This document shows positions 8,515 through 17,549 of a stretch of DNA of 53,379 bases, one piece after another. The position numbers and the translations under genes are program-made. How positions within the stretch are numbered: position 1 is the first letter of the stretch; each line of letters starts with the position of its first letter. The DNA lies in contig NZ_JAAXYC010000019.1 of the NCBI RefSeq assembly GCF_018619185.1, forward strand, positions 1 through 53,379, read 5' to 3'. Origin of the DNA: Streptomyces sp. McG3 (GTDB taxonomy: Bacteria; Actinomycetota; Actinomycetes; Streptomycetales; Streptomycetaceae). The notes beneath the pieces were generated by a model. The model was not told the DNA's origin. It made no database searches and saw only the letters and a program-made list of their open reading frames with translations.

Positions 8515-9453
8515 TTACACCTTGGCGAGGATGTCCACGGCGAAGACCAGGGTGGAGTTCTTCGGGATGGCCTGCTGCTGCTGGTCTCCGAAGGCCTGGT
8601 CCGGCGGGATGACGAGCAGCACCCGGCTGCCGACCTTCTTGTCGGTCAGGCCGTTCTTCAGGCCCTTGAGGGTGACCTGGGACAGCGGGAAGGTCTGGGT
8701 CTTGCCCGTGGTGTACGTGTTGTCGAACTCCTTGGCGCCCTTCCAGATCATGCCGACGTAGTTCACGACGACGCTGTCGGACTCCTTGACGACCTCGCCG
8801 TCGGACTCCAGGACGTAGTTGGAGACGAGCTTCTTCGGCGGGTCACCCTTGGGGATGGTGACCGTCGGGGCCTTGCCGTCGGTCTTGACGCCGACCTTGG
8901 GCAGGTCGATGTTGTCCTGGGCGACCTCGGTGCCCTTGGCGGAGGCCGGGATCTGGGTGGCCTTCAGGATGTCGACGACGAACACGAGCGTGGCGTTGGG
9001 CTTGATGTCGCCCTGGCCCTGCTCGCCGTAGCCGAGCTCCGGCGGGATGACCAGCTCGACGCGGCTGCCGACCTTCTGGCCGACCAGGCCCTTGTCCCAG
9101 CCCTGGATGACCATGCCTGCGCCGAGCGTGAGGTCGAAGGGCTGCTTGCGGTCGAAGCTGTTGTCGAACGGCTTGGTGGAGTCCCACGCCTGGCCGAGGT
9201 AGTTGACCTGGATCGCGTCGCCGTTCTTGAGCTTCGCGCCGTCCCCCTCGCTGATGACGTCGGTCTTCAGCTCCTTGGGCGGGTCACCCTCACCCTTGGA
9301 GAGGGTGGGCTTCTCGCCGAACTTGGCGCCCGCGGTGATCGCGGGGACGCCGTTCTTGGACGAGGCGGAGTCGGAGGCCTTGTCGTCGCTGCCGCACGCC
9401 ACTGCTGTCAGCAGCAGGAGGGGGGCGACGAGAAGGCCGGCAATTCGGCGCAC
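8515..9453 (-). CDS. Lipoprotein with two FKBP domains
   Basis: A surface-anchored 312-residue foldase. A GTG start at 9453 with a GAGGAA ribosome site gives a signal peptide ending in the lipobox TAVAC (C20); the frame continues upstream without family similarity. Domain 1 keeps the FKBP active site (VNYLGQAW, PFDNSF, AGMVIQGWDKGL, LGYGEQG). Domain 2 (VNYVGMIW, EFDNTY, QVTLKGLKNGL, AFGDQQ) has Leu in place of the core Trp and Phe in place of the Tyr. Domain 2 is therefore probably a weak isomerase or a binding module. Secreted FKBPs of this type are thought to assist folding of exported proteins. Confidence 0.9.
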   Translation of the reverse strand: MRRIAGLLVAPLLLLTAVACGSDDKASDSASSKNGVPAITAGAKFGEKPTLSKGEGDPPKELKTDVISEGDGAKLKNGDAIQVNYLGQAWDSTKPFDNSFDRKQPFDLTLGAGMVIQGWDKGLVGQKVGSRVELVIPPELGYGEQGQGDIKPNATLVFVVDILKATQIPASAKGTEVAQDNIDLPKVGVKTDGKAPTVTIPKGDPPKKLVSNYVLESDGEVVKESDSVVVNYVGMIWKGAKEFDNTYTTGKTQTFPLSQVTLKGLKNGLTDKKVGSRVLLVIPPDQAFGDQQQQAIPKNSTLVFAVDILAKV

Positions 9454-9539
9454 TGGTTCCTCAGATCTCAGGGGGCACGGTGAATCGGTCCCGCAACACT
9501 CTAGGCCCTTTGATTCGCTGGGGGCCGGACCCCGCACGG

Positions 9540-9585
9540 ACGGCCCCGGCCCCCAGGACCGGTGGGTCCTGGGGGCCGGGGCCGT
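9540..9585 (-). terminator. Terminator downstream of pafA
   Basis: A very long perfect hairpin: 9540-9560 pairs with 9565-9585 (21 bp) around a GGTG loop, 18 bases after the pafA stop. It separates pafA from the FKBP lipoprotein gene. Confidence 0.85.
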
Positions 9586-9602
9586 GCCGCGGTGACGTCG
9601 GC

Positions 9603-10964
9603 TCACATACCGGCGATCAGCTTCTCCACCCGCTCGTCCACGGAACGGAACGGGTCCTTGCACAACACCGTGCGCTGCGCCTGGTCGTTGAGCTTGAGGT
9701 GGACCCAGTCGACGGTGAAGTCCCGCCGCTGCTCCTGGGCCCTGCGGATGAAGTCGCCGCGCAACCGTGCCCGGGTGGTCTGCGGGGGCACCGACTTGCC
9801 CTCGAAGATCTTCAGGTCGTTGCAGATGCGGGCGGTCTGCCCCTTGCGCTCCAGGAGGTAGAAGAGGCCTCGGCGGCGGTGGATGTCGTGGTAGGCGAGG
9901 TCTATCTGGGCGACCCGCGGATTCGACATGGTCATGTTGTGCTTGGCCCGGTACCGCTCGATGAGCTTGTACTTCATGACCCAGTCGATCTCGGTGCCGA
10001 TCCGGTCGAGGTCCTCGGCCTCGATCGCGTCCAGGGTGCGGCCCCACAGCTCCAGGACCTGGTCGACGGTGCCGGTGCGGATGCCACGGCGCTCGACGAA
10101 GTCCACGGCCTTCTCGTAGTACTCCCGCTGGACCTCGATGGCCGAGGCCTCCCGGCCGTTGGCCAGGCGCACCTTGCGCTGCCCGGTGAGGTCGTGGCTG
10201 ACCTCGCGGATCGCCCGGATCGGGTTCTCCAGGGTCAGGTCGCGCATCACCGTGCCCGCCTCGATCATGCGGAGCACCAGGTCGGTGGCGCCGACCTTGA
10301 GCAGCATGGTCGTCTCGGACATGTTCGAGTCACCGACGATGACGTGGAGACGGCGGTACCGCTCGGCGTCGGCGTGGGGTTCGTCGCGGGTGTTGATGAT
10401 CGGCCGGGAGCGGGTGGTCGCGGAGCTGACGCCCTCCCAGATGTGCTCGGCACGCTGGCTGACGCAGTAGACCGCGCCGCGCGGGGTCTGGAGCACCTTG
10501 CCCGCACCGCAGATCAGCTGCCTGGTGACGAGGAACGGAATGAGGATGTCCGCGAGCCGGGAGAATTCTCCGTGGCGGGCGACGAGGTAGTTCTCGTGGC
10601 AGCCGTAGGAGTTTCCCGCCGAGTCGGTGTTGTTCTTGAAGAGATAGACGTCGCCCGCGATTCCCTCCTCGTGCAGGCGGCGTTCGGCGTCGACGAGCAG
10701 GCCTTCCAGAATGCGCTCGCCCGCCTTGTCGTGCGTGACCAGTTCGGTCACGTTGTCGCATTCGGGGGTTGCATATTCCGGATGCGATCCCACGTCGAGG
10801 TAGAGGCGGGCGCCGTTCCGCAGAAAGACATTGCTGCTGCGGCCCCATGACACAACACGGCGGAAGAGGTAGCGCGCCACTTCGTCAGGTGACAGTCGGC
10901 GCTGTCCCCTGAACGTGCACGTGACGCCGTACTCGTTCTCCAGCCCGAAAATGCGGCGGTCCAT
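9603..10964 (-). CDS. pafA: Pup--protein ligase PafA
   Basis: Attaches deamidated Pup through its C-terminal glutamate to lysines of target proteins, using ATP. A 453-residue glutamine-synthetase-like enzyme. The N-terminal GLENEYGV strand carries metal-binding glutamates, and [16 protein letters not shown] contains the conserved Asp57. CHENYLV and [15 protein letters not shown] are further family hallmarks. The small C-terminal domain ends EKLIAGM. It begins 9 bases after the MFS gene and so is probably in the same transcript. Dop, its paralogue, lies 5 kb away; the two are separated by differences in the loop after the first strand. Confidence 0.97.
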   Translation of the reverse strand: MDRRIFGLENEYGVTCTFRGQRRLSPDEVARYLFRRVVSWGRSSNVFLRNGARLYLDVGSHPEYATPECDNVTELVTHDKAGERILEGLLVDAERRLHEEGIAGDVYLFKNNTDSAGNSYGCHENYLVARHGEFSRLADILIPFLVTRQLICGAGKVLQTPRGAVYCVSQRAEHIWEGVSSATTRSRPIINTRDEPHADAERYRRLHVIVGDSNMSETTMLLKVGATDLVLRMIEAGTVMRDLTLENPIRAIREVSHDLTGQRKVRLANGREASAIEVQREYYEKAVDFVERRGIRTGTVDQVLELWGRTLDAIEAEDLDRIGTEIDWVMKYKLIERYRAKHNMTMSNPRVAQIDLAYHDIHRRRGLFYLLERKGQTARICNDLKIFEGKSVPPQTTRARLRGDFIRRAQEQRRDFTVDWVHLKLNDQAQRTVLCKDPFRSVDERVEKLIAGM

Positions 10965-10973
10965 GACTGAACA

Positions 10974-12233
10974 TTACGCCTTATGGCCTGAGCTGAAACC
11001 GGGTTCGACGGCTCCGTTTCGATCATTTTCCGATCCCGTCACGACGGCGGGCGTACGGGAGGGGGGCGTGAGGACGTTCCCGGTGGCCAGGAGGACCACC
11101 AGGGCGGCCACTCCCCCGGCCCCGGCGACGGCGAAGCTCCAGGCGGTCGAGCCGAGTTCGACGGCCGGTCCCGCTACCGCCGTGCCGGCCGCCGCGCCCA
11201 CACCGAACGTGGTGACGAGCCAGGAGAACGCCTCGGTCACGGTGCCGCGCGGGGCGTGCCGGTCGACCACGATGAAGGAGCAGGCGATGGCCGGTGCGAG
11301 GAACACTCCGGCGAGGGCGGCGAGGGCGCTCATGACGGGCACCGAGGGGGTGAGCGTCAACGGCAGATAGCCCAGTGCCAGCAGCCCGACGATGACCCGC
11401 AGCCGTTTCTCGGGGGCGCCGGCCCACTGCCGCGCCCCGTAGCCGAGGCCGCCGATCAGCGCGCCGAGCCCGAGTGCGGCCATCAGCCACCCGTACACCG
11501 ATTCCCGGCCGTGGTCGTCCGCGTACGCCACCCCGGCCACCGTGATGGAGCCGAGGGCGAGCCCGACGAAGAAGAACGCGCCGAGCAGGGCGAGGAGTCC
11601 GGGCGAGCGCAGGGCGCCGAGCCAGTGTGCCTCACGGGGCGCGGAGCGCCAGGTGCGCGAGGGCTCGGACAGGACCACCGAGAGGGCGCCGAGGACACCG
11701 ATGGCGTTGATGACGAGCAGCGCGGCGGCGGGCGACCAGAGCGAGACGAGCAGCGTCACCAGGAGCGGGCCGACGGTGAACATGATCTCCTGCGCCACGG
11801 CGTCCATGGCGTAGGCCCGGTGCACCTGGCCCTCACCCTTGAGGACGCTGGGCCACAGGGCCCGCAGACCGCCCTCCAGCGGCGGTGTGGCGACTCCGGC
11901 GATGATGACGGCCAGGTAGGCCAGCGGGAGCGAGGAGAGGCCGGTGAAGGCCAGCAGGGACATTCCGAGCGCGGAGACCACGGCGGCCGGGAACTGGACG
12001 CGCGGCTGCCCGTGGAGGTCGACCGCCCGGCCGAGCAGCGGCTGCCCGACGGCGGTGGCAAGACCGTAGGCGGCGGCGAGCGCGCCGGCCAGGGTGTAGC
12101 TGCCGCCCTCCGCCCGGGTGAACAGCACGATCGCGATGTGCGCGGTGCCGTTGGGCAGCCGCCCCACCAGGGTGCCCGTCAGCAGCCGCGCGGCATGCCG
12201 CGCCCGGAGGATGTCCAGATATCCCGCGGCCAT
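10974..12233 (-). CDS. MFS transporter
   Basis: A 419-residue, probably 12-span major facilitator. Membrane segments alternate with short loops, including AYGLATAVGQPLLGRAVDLHGQPR (a motif A-like loop between helices 2 and 3) and LGALIGGLGYGARQWAG midway. The substrate cannot be read from the sequence; the loop pattern resembles drug or small-molecule exporters more than sugar permeases. It is divergent from a LacI-family regulator, which probably controls it, and is followed closely by pafA. That pair sits inside the proteasome locus. Confidence 0.85.
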   Translation of the reverse strand: MAAGYLDILRARHAARLLTGTLVGRLPNGTAHIAIVLFTRAEGGSYTLAGALAAAYGLATAVGQPLLGRAVDLHGQPRVQFPAAVVSALGMSLLAFTGLSSLPLAYLAVIIAGVATPPLEGGLRALWPSVLKGEGQVHRAYAMDAVAQEIMFTVGPLLVTLLVSLWSPAAALLVINAIGVLGALSVVLSEPSRTWRSAPREAHWLGALRSPGLLALLGAFFFVGLALGSITVAGVAYADDHGRESVYGWLMAALGLGALIGGLGYGARQWAGAPEKRLRVIVGLLALGYLPLTLTPSVPVMSALAALAGVFLAPAIACSFIVVDRHAPRGTVTEAFSWLVTTFGVGAAAGTAVAGPAVELGSTAWSFAVAGAGGVAALVVLLATGNVLTPPSRTPAVVTGSENDRNGAVEPGFSSGHKA

Positions 12234-12278
12234 GTCCGCCCCTCTCCGCCCCGACCGGCTGCGCCGCCCCCGAGGTGT

Positions 12279-12305
12279 TACGTATAACGTCGAGGCTCAT
12301 ACGTA
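12279..12305. promoter_or_regulatory. Candidate LacI-type operator in the divergent MFS/regulator promoter
   Basis: Inverted repeat TACGTAT (12279-12285) and ATACGTA (12299-12305) with 13 bases between. The first arm overlaps a second imperfect palindrome, GTTACGTATAAC (12277-12288). It lies in the 135-base gap between the two divergent starts and is the most AT-rich stretch there, so it probably also contains the -10 elements. Confidence 0.4.
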
Positions 12306-12368
12306 CCATGTGCGCAGTTCGCGGGTCCACCTCGCGGCGTTACGGAAACATCCCGCACGGAGGCACGA

Positions 12369-13403
12369 GTGACCAGCGCGCAGCAGCCCGTCCCCGCCCG
12401 GCCCACCAGCCGCGACGTGGCCCGTGCGGCGGGCGTCTCCCAGGCGACGGTCTCCCTGGTGCTCGGCGAGAAGTGGCCGGGCAGGGTGTCGGAGACCACG
12501 GCCCAGCGGGTCCGGGACGCCGCGGCGGAGATCGGCTACCGGCCCAATCTGGCGGCCCGCAGCCTGCGGCTCGGCCGCACCAGGACCGCGCTGCTGGTGG
12601 TGCCCGCGCTCACCAACGAGTTCTTCGCGCGGGTGTACGCCGGGGCGGCGGAGCTCGCCGCCGAGCACGACTTCGGCGTGGTGCTCTACCCCTCGCCCGA
12701 CGGCACGGGCCCGGCGCGGGACCCGTTCGCCTCGGCCCGCGCCGCGCTCGACGGGGTCATCGCGTCCTCGATGGCAGCCGACGCGCTGGGCGCGCTGCAC
12801 GGGGCGGATCTGCCGCTGGTGATGCTGGACAGCGACCCCTCGGACACCGGGCCCGCCGCCCATGTGAACCTCGACATCGCCGACGGGATGCGGCAGGTGA
12901 CGGAACATCTGCTGGGGCTCGGCCACCGCCGCTTCCTGCATCTGGCGTCCGCCGTGGACACCTGGACGTTCGCGGTACGCGCCGGGGCGCTGCACCAGGC
13001 CCTGAAAGCCGCGGGGGACGCGACGGTGCGCACGGTGCGTGCCCCGCTGGACGTACGGGCGGGGCGCGAGGCGGCCGAACAGGCCCTCTCGGCCGTCGGG
13101 GACCGGCCCACCGCGATCATCTGCGACGACGACATTCTCGCCGCCGGGGCCTGCAAGGCGGCCCGCAGGCTCGGGCTGCGGGTGCCGGACGAACTGTCGG
13201 TCACCGGATTCGACGACCTGGCACTGGCCACGGCGCTGGAGCCGGAGCTGACCACGGTGCGGCTGCCGGCGGAGCAGGTCGGGGAGCGGGGCATGGAGGC
13301 GCTGCTCGCGGTGCTGGAGGGCCGCCCCGCCGATCCGGGCGGTCTGCCGGTCAGGCTGGTCGTACGCGGCTCCACGGCACCGCCGCCCGCCGCCCGGACA
13401 TGA
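12369..13403 (+). CDS. LacI-family transcriptional regulator
   Basis: A 344-residue repressor with an N-terminal LacI helix-turn-helix (TSRDVARAAGVSQATVSLVL, about residues 13-32) and hinge helix region (YRPNLAARSLRLG). A periplasmic-binding-protein-like effector domain follows, with GVIASSMA, GHRRFLHLAS, ICDDDILAAGACKAA and SVTGFDDLALA. The start is a GTG after a GGAGG ribosome site. Its likely targets are itself and the divergent MFS gene. The ligand is unknown; LacI proteins of this subtype usually bind sugars or nucleosides. It ends against prcA at a shared terminator. Confidence 0.9.
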   Translation: MTSAQQPVPARPTSRDVARAAGVSQATVSLVLGEKWPGRVSETTAQRVRDAAAEIGYRPNLAARSLRLGRTRTALLVVPALTNEFFARVYAGAAELAAEHDFGVVLYPSPDGTGPARDPFASARAALDGVIASSMAADALGALHGADLPLVMLDSDPSDTGPAAHVNLDIADGMRQVTEHLLGLGHRRFLHLASAVDTWTFAVRAGALHQALKAAGDATVRTVRAPLDVRAGREAAEQALSAVGDRPTAIICDDDILAAGACKAARRLGLRVPDELSVTGFDDLALATALEPELTTVRLPAEQVGERGMEALLAVLEGRPADPGGLPVRLVVRGSTAPPPAART

Positions 13404-13407
13404 CGGT

Positions 13408-13431
13408 GCCCCCGGGCCGGGACCCGGGGGC
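13408..13431. terminator. Bidirectional terminator between the lacI-type gene and prcA
   Basis: A 9-bp perfect stem, 13408-13416 with 13423-13431, and a 6-base loop in the 45-base gap between two convergent stop codons. Confidence 0.7.
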
Positions 13432-13448
13432 GCTGTCCTGCCGCCGCG

Positions 13449-14261
13449 CTACTTCTCCGTCTCCTCCGTGGAGTCGGGAGTGCTGCCGGCACTCTCCGTG
13501 CCGTCCGTGCTGTCGGTGTCCTCGGTGTCGGACGGGGCGTCCGTCGGCGTGCTGCCGGCGGTCTCCGTGTCCAGCAGCCGGGCCAGCTGACGGCCGACGA
13601 TCCGCTTGAACTTGCGCTGCTGGGGGCGGGTGCGGTCCAGGACCGCGACCTCCAGGCGCTCCGCGGGGATCTCCCGCTCGCCGCCGCCCGGCTCCCGCGA
13701 GAGCGCCTGGACGGCCAGCTTGAGCGCCTCGGCGAGGGTCATGCCGTCGCGGTGGCGCTGGTCGAGGAAGGTGCTGATCTGTTCGGAGTTGCCGCCGACC
13801 GCGACCGAGCCGTGCTCGTCCACGATCGAACCGTCGTGCGGCAGCCGGTAGATCTGGTCACCCTCGGGCGCGCTGCCGACCTCGGCGACCACCAGCTCCA
13901 CCTCGTACGGCTTCTCGGCCGCGCTGGAGAAGATGGTGCCGAGCGTCTGGGCATAGACGTTGGCCAGCCCACGGGCCGTCACATCGTCCCGGTCGTAGGT
14001 GTATCCGCGCAGATCGGCGTAGCGCACGCCGCCGATGCGGAGGTTCTCGTACTCGTTGTACTTGCCGGCGGCCGCGAAGCCGATCCGGTCATAGATCTCG
14101 CTGAACTTGTGCAGTGCGCGGGACGGGTTCTCGCCGACGAACACAATGCCGTCGGCATACTGCAGCACAACGAGGCTGCGACCACGGGCGATGCCCTTGC
14201 GGGCGTATTCCGCCCGGTCGGCCATGGCCTGCTGGGGTGAGACATAGAACGGCGTCGACAC
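13449..14261 (-). CDS. prcA: Proteasome subunit alpha PrcA
   Basis: Forms the outer heptameric rings and gate of the 20S core. 270 residues with an Ntn-hydrolase fold but no catalytic threonine at the N-terminus. Bacterial alpha hallmarks include [20 protein letters not shown] (gate and H0 helix), [29 protein letters not shown] and [15 protein letters not shown]. The C-terminal tail of about 45 residues is low-complexity and rich in S, T, D and E, which is lineage-specific. The start is a GTG, 49 bases after the prcB stop, so prcB and prcA are co-transcribed. Confidence 0.97.
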   Translation of the reverse strand: MSTPFYVSPQQAMADRAEYARKGIARGRSLVVLQYADGIVFVGENPSRALHKFSEIYDRIGFAAAGKYNEYENLRIGGVRYADLRGYTYDRDDVTARGLANVYAQTLGTIFSSAAEKPYEVELVVAEVGSAPEGDQIYRLPHDGSIVDEHGSVAVGGNSEQISTFLDQRHRDGMTLAEALKLAVQALSREPGGGEREIPAERLEVAVLDRTRPQQRKFKRIVGRQLARLLDTETAGSTPTDAPSDTEDTDSTDGTESAGSTPDSTEETEK

Positions 14262-14310
14262 CGGCTATCCGTCCCTTTCTGTCAGTGACGAGTGCGTCGG
14301 GAGGCTGGGG

Positions 14311-15156
14311 TCAGAGCAGCGCGGCGCGCGGGCCGTCGGGCTGCTCGAGTCGGCGCTCCAGGATGGCGCGCGCGATCTCGGAGGACTCCTGGTCGGTCAG
14401 CCTCCGGAAGCCTTCGTCGGTGATGACGGTGACGATCGGGAAGATGCGGCGCGCCACGTCGGGGCCGCCGGTCGCCGAGTCGTCGTCCGCTGCGTCGTAC
14501 AGCGCCTGCACGACCAGGGTGAGGGCCTGTTCCTCCGTCAGGTCCTCGCGGTAGAGCTTCTTCATCGCGTTGCGGGCGAAGATCGACCCGGAGCCGGTGG
14601 CCGCGTAGCCGCTCTCCTCGGTACGGCCGCCGGTGACGTCGTAGGAGAAGATGCGGCCCTTCTCGCGGTCGACGTCGTAGCCGGCGAAGAGGGGCACCAC
14701 CGCGAGGCCCTGCATGGCCATGGCGAGGTTGCCGCGGATCATGGTGGAGAGGCGGTTGGCCTTGCCCTCCAGGGAGAGCTGGGCGCCCTCGACCTTCTCG
14801 AAGTGCTCCAGCTCCAGCTGGAACAGCTTGACCATCTCCACAGCCAGTCCGGCGGTGCCGGCGATGCCCACCGCGGAGTACTCGTCGGCCGGGAAGACCT
14901 TCTGCATGTCGCGCGAGGCGATCATGTTGCCCATGGTGGCGCGCCGGTCGCCGGCCAGGACCACGCCACCGGGGAAGGACGCCGAGACGATGGTCGTCCC
15001 GTGCGGCGCCTCGATGGCCCCCTTGAGCGGCGGCAGGCTCCGATTGCCCGGGAGCATCTCGGGCGACTGGTCGGACAGGAAGTCCATGAACGAGGACGAA
15101 CCCGGCGTCAGGAAGGCAGCTGGTAGACGCCCGGTGCTACGAGTGTTGGCTTCCAC
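14311..15156 (-). CDS. prcB: Proteasome subunit beta PrcB
   Basis: The catalytic subunit of the inner rings. 281 residues from the GTG at 15156, which follows a GGAGGG ribosome site; the frame opens 57 bases earlier but without a ribosome site or family match. A 53-residue propeptide ends PHG, then the mature protein begins [11 protein letters not shown] with catalytic Thr54 (Thr1 after processing). [12 protein letters not shown] supplies the catalytic Asp and Lys positions of the Ntn fold, and [14 protein letters not shown] is the conserved late motif. Autocatalytic removal of the propeptide activates the core particle. Confidence 0.97.
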   Translation of the reverse strand: MEANTRSTGRLPAAFLTPGSSSFMDFLSDQSPEMLPGNRSLPPLKGAIEAPHGTTIVSASFPGGVVLAGDRRATMGNMIASRDMQKVFPADEYSAVGIAGTAGLAVEMVKLFQLELEHFEKVEGAQLSLEGKANRLSTMIRGNLAMAMQGLAVVPLFAGYDVDREKGRIFSYDVTGGRTEESGYAATGSGSIFARNAMKKLYREDLTEEQALTLVVQALYDAADDDSATGGPDVARRIFPIVTVITDEGFRRLTDQESSEIARAILERRLEQPDGPRAALL

Positions 15157-15255
15157 GCGTTTCCCTCCAGGTATGCGATGGCCCTGCGCAAGAGAGTCAG
15201 GATCATCCCCCAACTTGCCGATGGCCGAATTGCCGTTGAAGCACGTACGCCACGG

Positions 15256-15279
15256 ACCCTACCCGCCAGGCGGGAGTGA
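15256..15279 (-). promoter_or_regulatory. Candidate internal promoter for prcBA with an operator-like palindrome
   Basis: On the minus strand a good -10, TAGGGT (15261-15256), follows a palindrome CCCGCC-A-GGCGGG (15262-15274) that fills the spacer. The -35 position (about TGTGGA) is weak. Placement about 100 bases before prcB suggests transcription of prcBA independent of pup. Confidence 0.35.
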
Positions 15280-15307
15280 TCCACATGTTCGGAGGGGGTT
15301 ATCCGCA

Positions 15308-15387
15308 CCGATCCGGCGGGACCGGGAACCGGCCCCCGGATCGGCGGGCGGGGTGACGGCGCACGCCGTGGCGCACGCCGTCACCCC
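15308..15387 (-). terminator. Two stacked hairpins between pup and prcB
   Basis: Stem 15350-15361 with 15376-15387 (12 bp, 14-base loop) comes first after pup on the minus strand. It is followed by a 9-bp stem, 15308-15316 with 15336-15344. They could end or attenuate the pup transcript before prcBA. No T-run follows. Confidence 0.55.
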
Positions 15388-15454
15388 TCTCCCCCGTTGC
15401 CTGCGCATGTCCGCGTGAGCACCCGGAACCCACTCAGGCGTTCACATTGATGAA

Positions 15455-15673
15455 CTACTGTCCACCCTTTTGAACGAAGGACCGAACGAAGTCCTCGGCG
15501 TTCTCTTCCAGGACGTCGTCGATCTCGTCCAGGACCGAGTCGACGTCGTCGCTCAGCTTCTCCTGACGCTCCGCGAGGTCCTCGGACGCCTGCGCGTCCT
15601 GCGCCTGCTCCTCGGTCTCCTCGGTGGAACGTGTCGCCTTCTGCTGTCCGCCGCCGGTGTCCTTGGTCGCCAT
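15455..15673 (-). CDS. pup: Prokaryotic ubiquitin-like protein Pup
   Basis: The 72-residue, largely disordered tag for proteasomal degradation. It starts at the ATG at 15673 (MATKDTGGGQQ), preceded by GGGGTGAG; an upstream in-frame GTG overlaps that ribosome site. The central region (DLAERQEKLSDDVDSVLDEID) is the ARC-binding coiled-coil segment. The C-terminus DFVRSFVQKGGQ ends in Gln, so Dop must deamidate it to Glu before PafA can use it. It lies 130 bases after dop and about 300 before prcB. Confidence 0.97.
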   Translation of the reverse strand: MATKDTGGGQQKATRSTEETEEQAQDAQASEDLAERQEKLSDDVDSVLDEIDDVLEENAEDFVRSFVQKGGQ

Positions 15674-15803
15674 GTAGCTCACCCCGCTCGGTTCGAAGCA
15701 ATCGAAGCTCTTGATCAGACCCTACCCACGGGGTCCGACATTTGACCCGGTAGTTGATGCAACGCCCGCGCCTCAGGTGATTGATTCCCAGCCCGGAGGC
15801 CTT

Positions 15804-17315
15804 TCAGCCGCCCGACAGCACCCGGACCAGCTCCTCCGCCGTCCGGCAGCGGTCCAGCAGGTCCTTGACGTGTTCCTTCGTGCCGCGCAGCGGTTCCAGG
15901 GTGGGCACCCGCTGCAGGGAGTCGCGGTCCGGCAGGTCGAAGATCACCGAGTCCCACGAGGCCGCCGCGACGTCGTCGGCGTACTGCTCCAGGCAGCGCC
16001 CGCGGAAGTAGGCCCTGGTGTCCTCCGGGGGCTTCGTACGGGCCCTGGTGACCTCGTCCTCGTCCAGGAGGCGCTTCATCTTCCCGCGGGCCGCCAGACG
16101 GTTGTAGAGGCCCTTGTCGGGCCGTACGTCCGCGTACTGGAGATCCACCAGATGCAGCCGGGGCGCGTCCCAGTCCAGCGCGTCACGGCGGCGGTAGCCC
16201 TCCATGAGCTCCCGCTTGGCGATCCAGTCCAGCTCGCCCGCCAGGCTCATCGGATCGGTCTCCAGGCGGTTGAGGGTGTCCTCCCAGCGGGTCAGGATGT
16301 CCTTGGTCTGCTCGTCGGCGTCCGCGCCGTACCGCTCGTCGACGTACTTGCGGGCCAGTTCGAAGTACTCCATCTGGAGCTGGACCGCGGTGAGTGTCCG
16401 GCCGCTGCGGAGCGTGATCAGCTGCCGGAGGCCGGGGTCGTGGGAGACCTGGTGCAGGGTGCGCACGGGCTGGTCGACCGCGAGGTCGACGTTGATGAAG
16501 GCGTCCTCGATCATGGACAGCACCAGGGACGTGGTGCCGAGCTTGAGATAGGTGGAGATCTCCGAGAGGTTGGCGTCGCCGATGATCACATGGAGCCGGC
16601 GGTACTTCTCGGCGTCGGAGTGCGGCTCGTCCCGGGTGTTGATGATGGGGCGCTTGAGCGTGGTCTCCAGACCGACCTCGACCTCGAAGTAGTCGGCGCG
16701 CTGACTGATCTGGAAGCCGTGCTCGTTGCCGTCCTGGCCGATGCCGACCCGGCCCGCGCCCGTGACGACCTGGCGGGAGACGAAGAACGGCGTCAGATGG
16801 CGCACGATGTCCGAGAACGGCGTCTCCCGCTGCATGAGGTAGTTCTCGTGCGTGCCGTAGGAGGCGCCCTTGTTGTCGGTGTTGTTCTTGTAGAGGTGGA
16901 TCGGCTGTGCGCCCGGGATGGCGGCCGCCCGCTCCGCGGCCTCCGCCATGATCCGTTCGCCGGCCTTGTCCCAGAGCACCGCGTCGCGCGGATTGGTGAT
17001 CTCCGGAGAGCTGTATTCGGGGTGCGCGTGGTCGACGTACAGCCGGGCGCCGTTGGTGAGGATGACGTTGGCCAGGCCGATGTCCTCGTCGGTCAGCTGG
17101 CTGGAGTCGGCGGTCTCCCGGGCGAGGTCGAAGCCTCGCGCGTCACGCAGCGGATTCTCCTCCTCGAAGTCCCAGCGGGCGCGGCGCGCCCGGTGCATCG
17201 CCGCCGCGTAGGCGTTGACGATCTGGGACGAGGTGAGCATGGCATTGGCGTTGGGGTGGCCGGGGACGGAGATCCCGTACTCCGTCTCGATGCCCATTAC
17301 TCGCCGTACGGTCAT
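15804..17315 (-). CDS. dop: Pup deamidase/depupylase Dop
   Basis: Converts the C-terminal Gln of Pup to Glu and also removes Pup from conjugated proteins. 503 residues, paralogous to Paf[11 protein letters not shown] supplies the metal-binding glutamates. [15 protein letters not shown] contains Asp95, the catalytic residue known in mycobacterial Dop. The Dop-specific insertion follows the first strand ([23 protein letters not shown]). The rest matches the glutamine-synthetase-like core ([23 protein letters not shown]). It is the first gene of dop-pup and has its own upstream region after the arc terminator. Confidence 0.96.
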   Translation of the reverse strand: MTVRRVMGIETEYGISVPGHPNANAMLTSSQIVNAYAAAMHRARRARWDFEEENPLRDARGFDLARETADSSQLTDEDIGLANVILTNGARLYVDHAHPEYSSPEITNPRDAVLWDKAGERIMAEAAERAAAIPGAQPIHLYKNNTDNKGASYGTHENYLMQRETPFSDIVRHLTPFFVSRQVVTGAGRVGIGQDGNEHGFQISQRADYFEVEVGLETTLKRPIINTRDEPHSDAEKYRRLHVIIGDANLSEISTYLKLGTTSLVLSMIEDAFINVDLAVDQPVRTLHQVSHDPGLRQLITLRSGRTLTAVQLQMEYFELARKYVDERYGADADEQTKDILTRWEDTLNRLETDPMSLAGELDWIAKRELMEGYRRRDALDWDAPRLHLVDLQYADVRPDKGLYNRLAARGKMKRLLDEDEVTRARTKPPEDTRAYFRGRCLEQYADDVAAASWDSVIFDLPDRDSLQRVPTLEPLRGTKEHVKDLLDRCRTAEELVRVLSGG

Positions 17316-17424
17316 GCGGCCCTCCTTGCCCGGCGCCGGCCCCTCCGGGAACGACGCTCAAGTACCGCTGCTGAGTCCGGTGCGTATGCGATGCCCGTCA
17401 CCGCACTGCGCGACTCGGCGGTAC

Positions 17425-17448
17425 CGCAGAGCCTAGAGCGCCTCTGCG
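17425..17448 (-). promoter_or_regulatory. Inverted repeat around a -10-like box upstream of dop
   Basis: CGCAGAG (17425-17431) and CTCTGCG (17442-17448) flank TAGGCT on the minus strand (17435-17430), about 115 bases before dop. It may be a regulated dop promoter. No convincing -35 is visible. Confidence 0.3.
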
Positions 17449-17504
17449 CCGGTGGGGAGATCAATTACGACATTGCTCCGGCAAGGCCGGAACGGGGGAA
17501 TGAA

Positions 17505-17542
17505 ACCGGCTGCGGAGGCCCCTGGGGGCTTCCGCAGCCGGT
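17505..17542 (-). terminator. Terminator of arc
   Basis: An 18-bp stem with one G-U pair, 17505-17522 with 17525-17542, directly after the arc stop. It is followed by a short T-run on the minus strand. It separates arc from dop. Confidence 0.8.
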
Positions 17543-17549
17543 CCGCGTA

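Noticed and set aside
15108..15308. A 66-codon minus-strand frame between pup and prcB
   Set aside because: Overlaps the prcB ribosome site and start in another frame, has no family similarity, and includes the candidate promoter.
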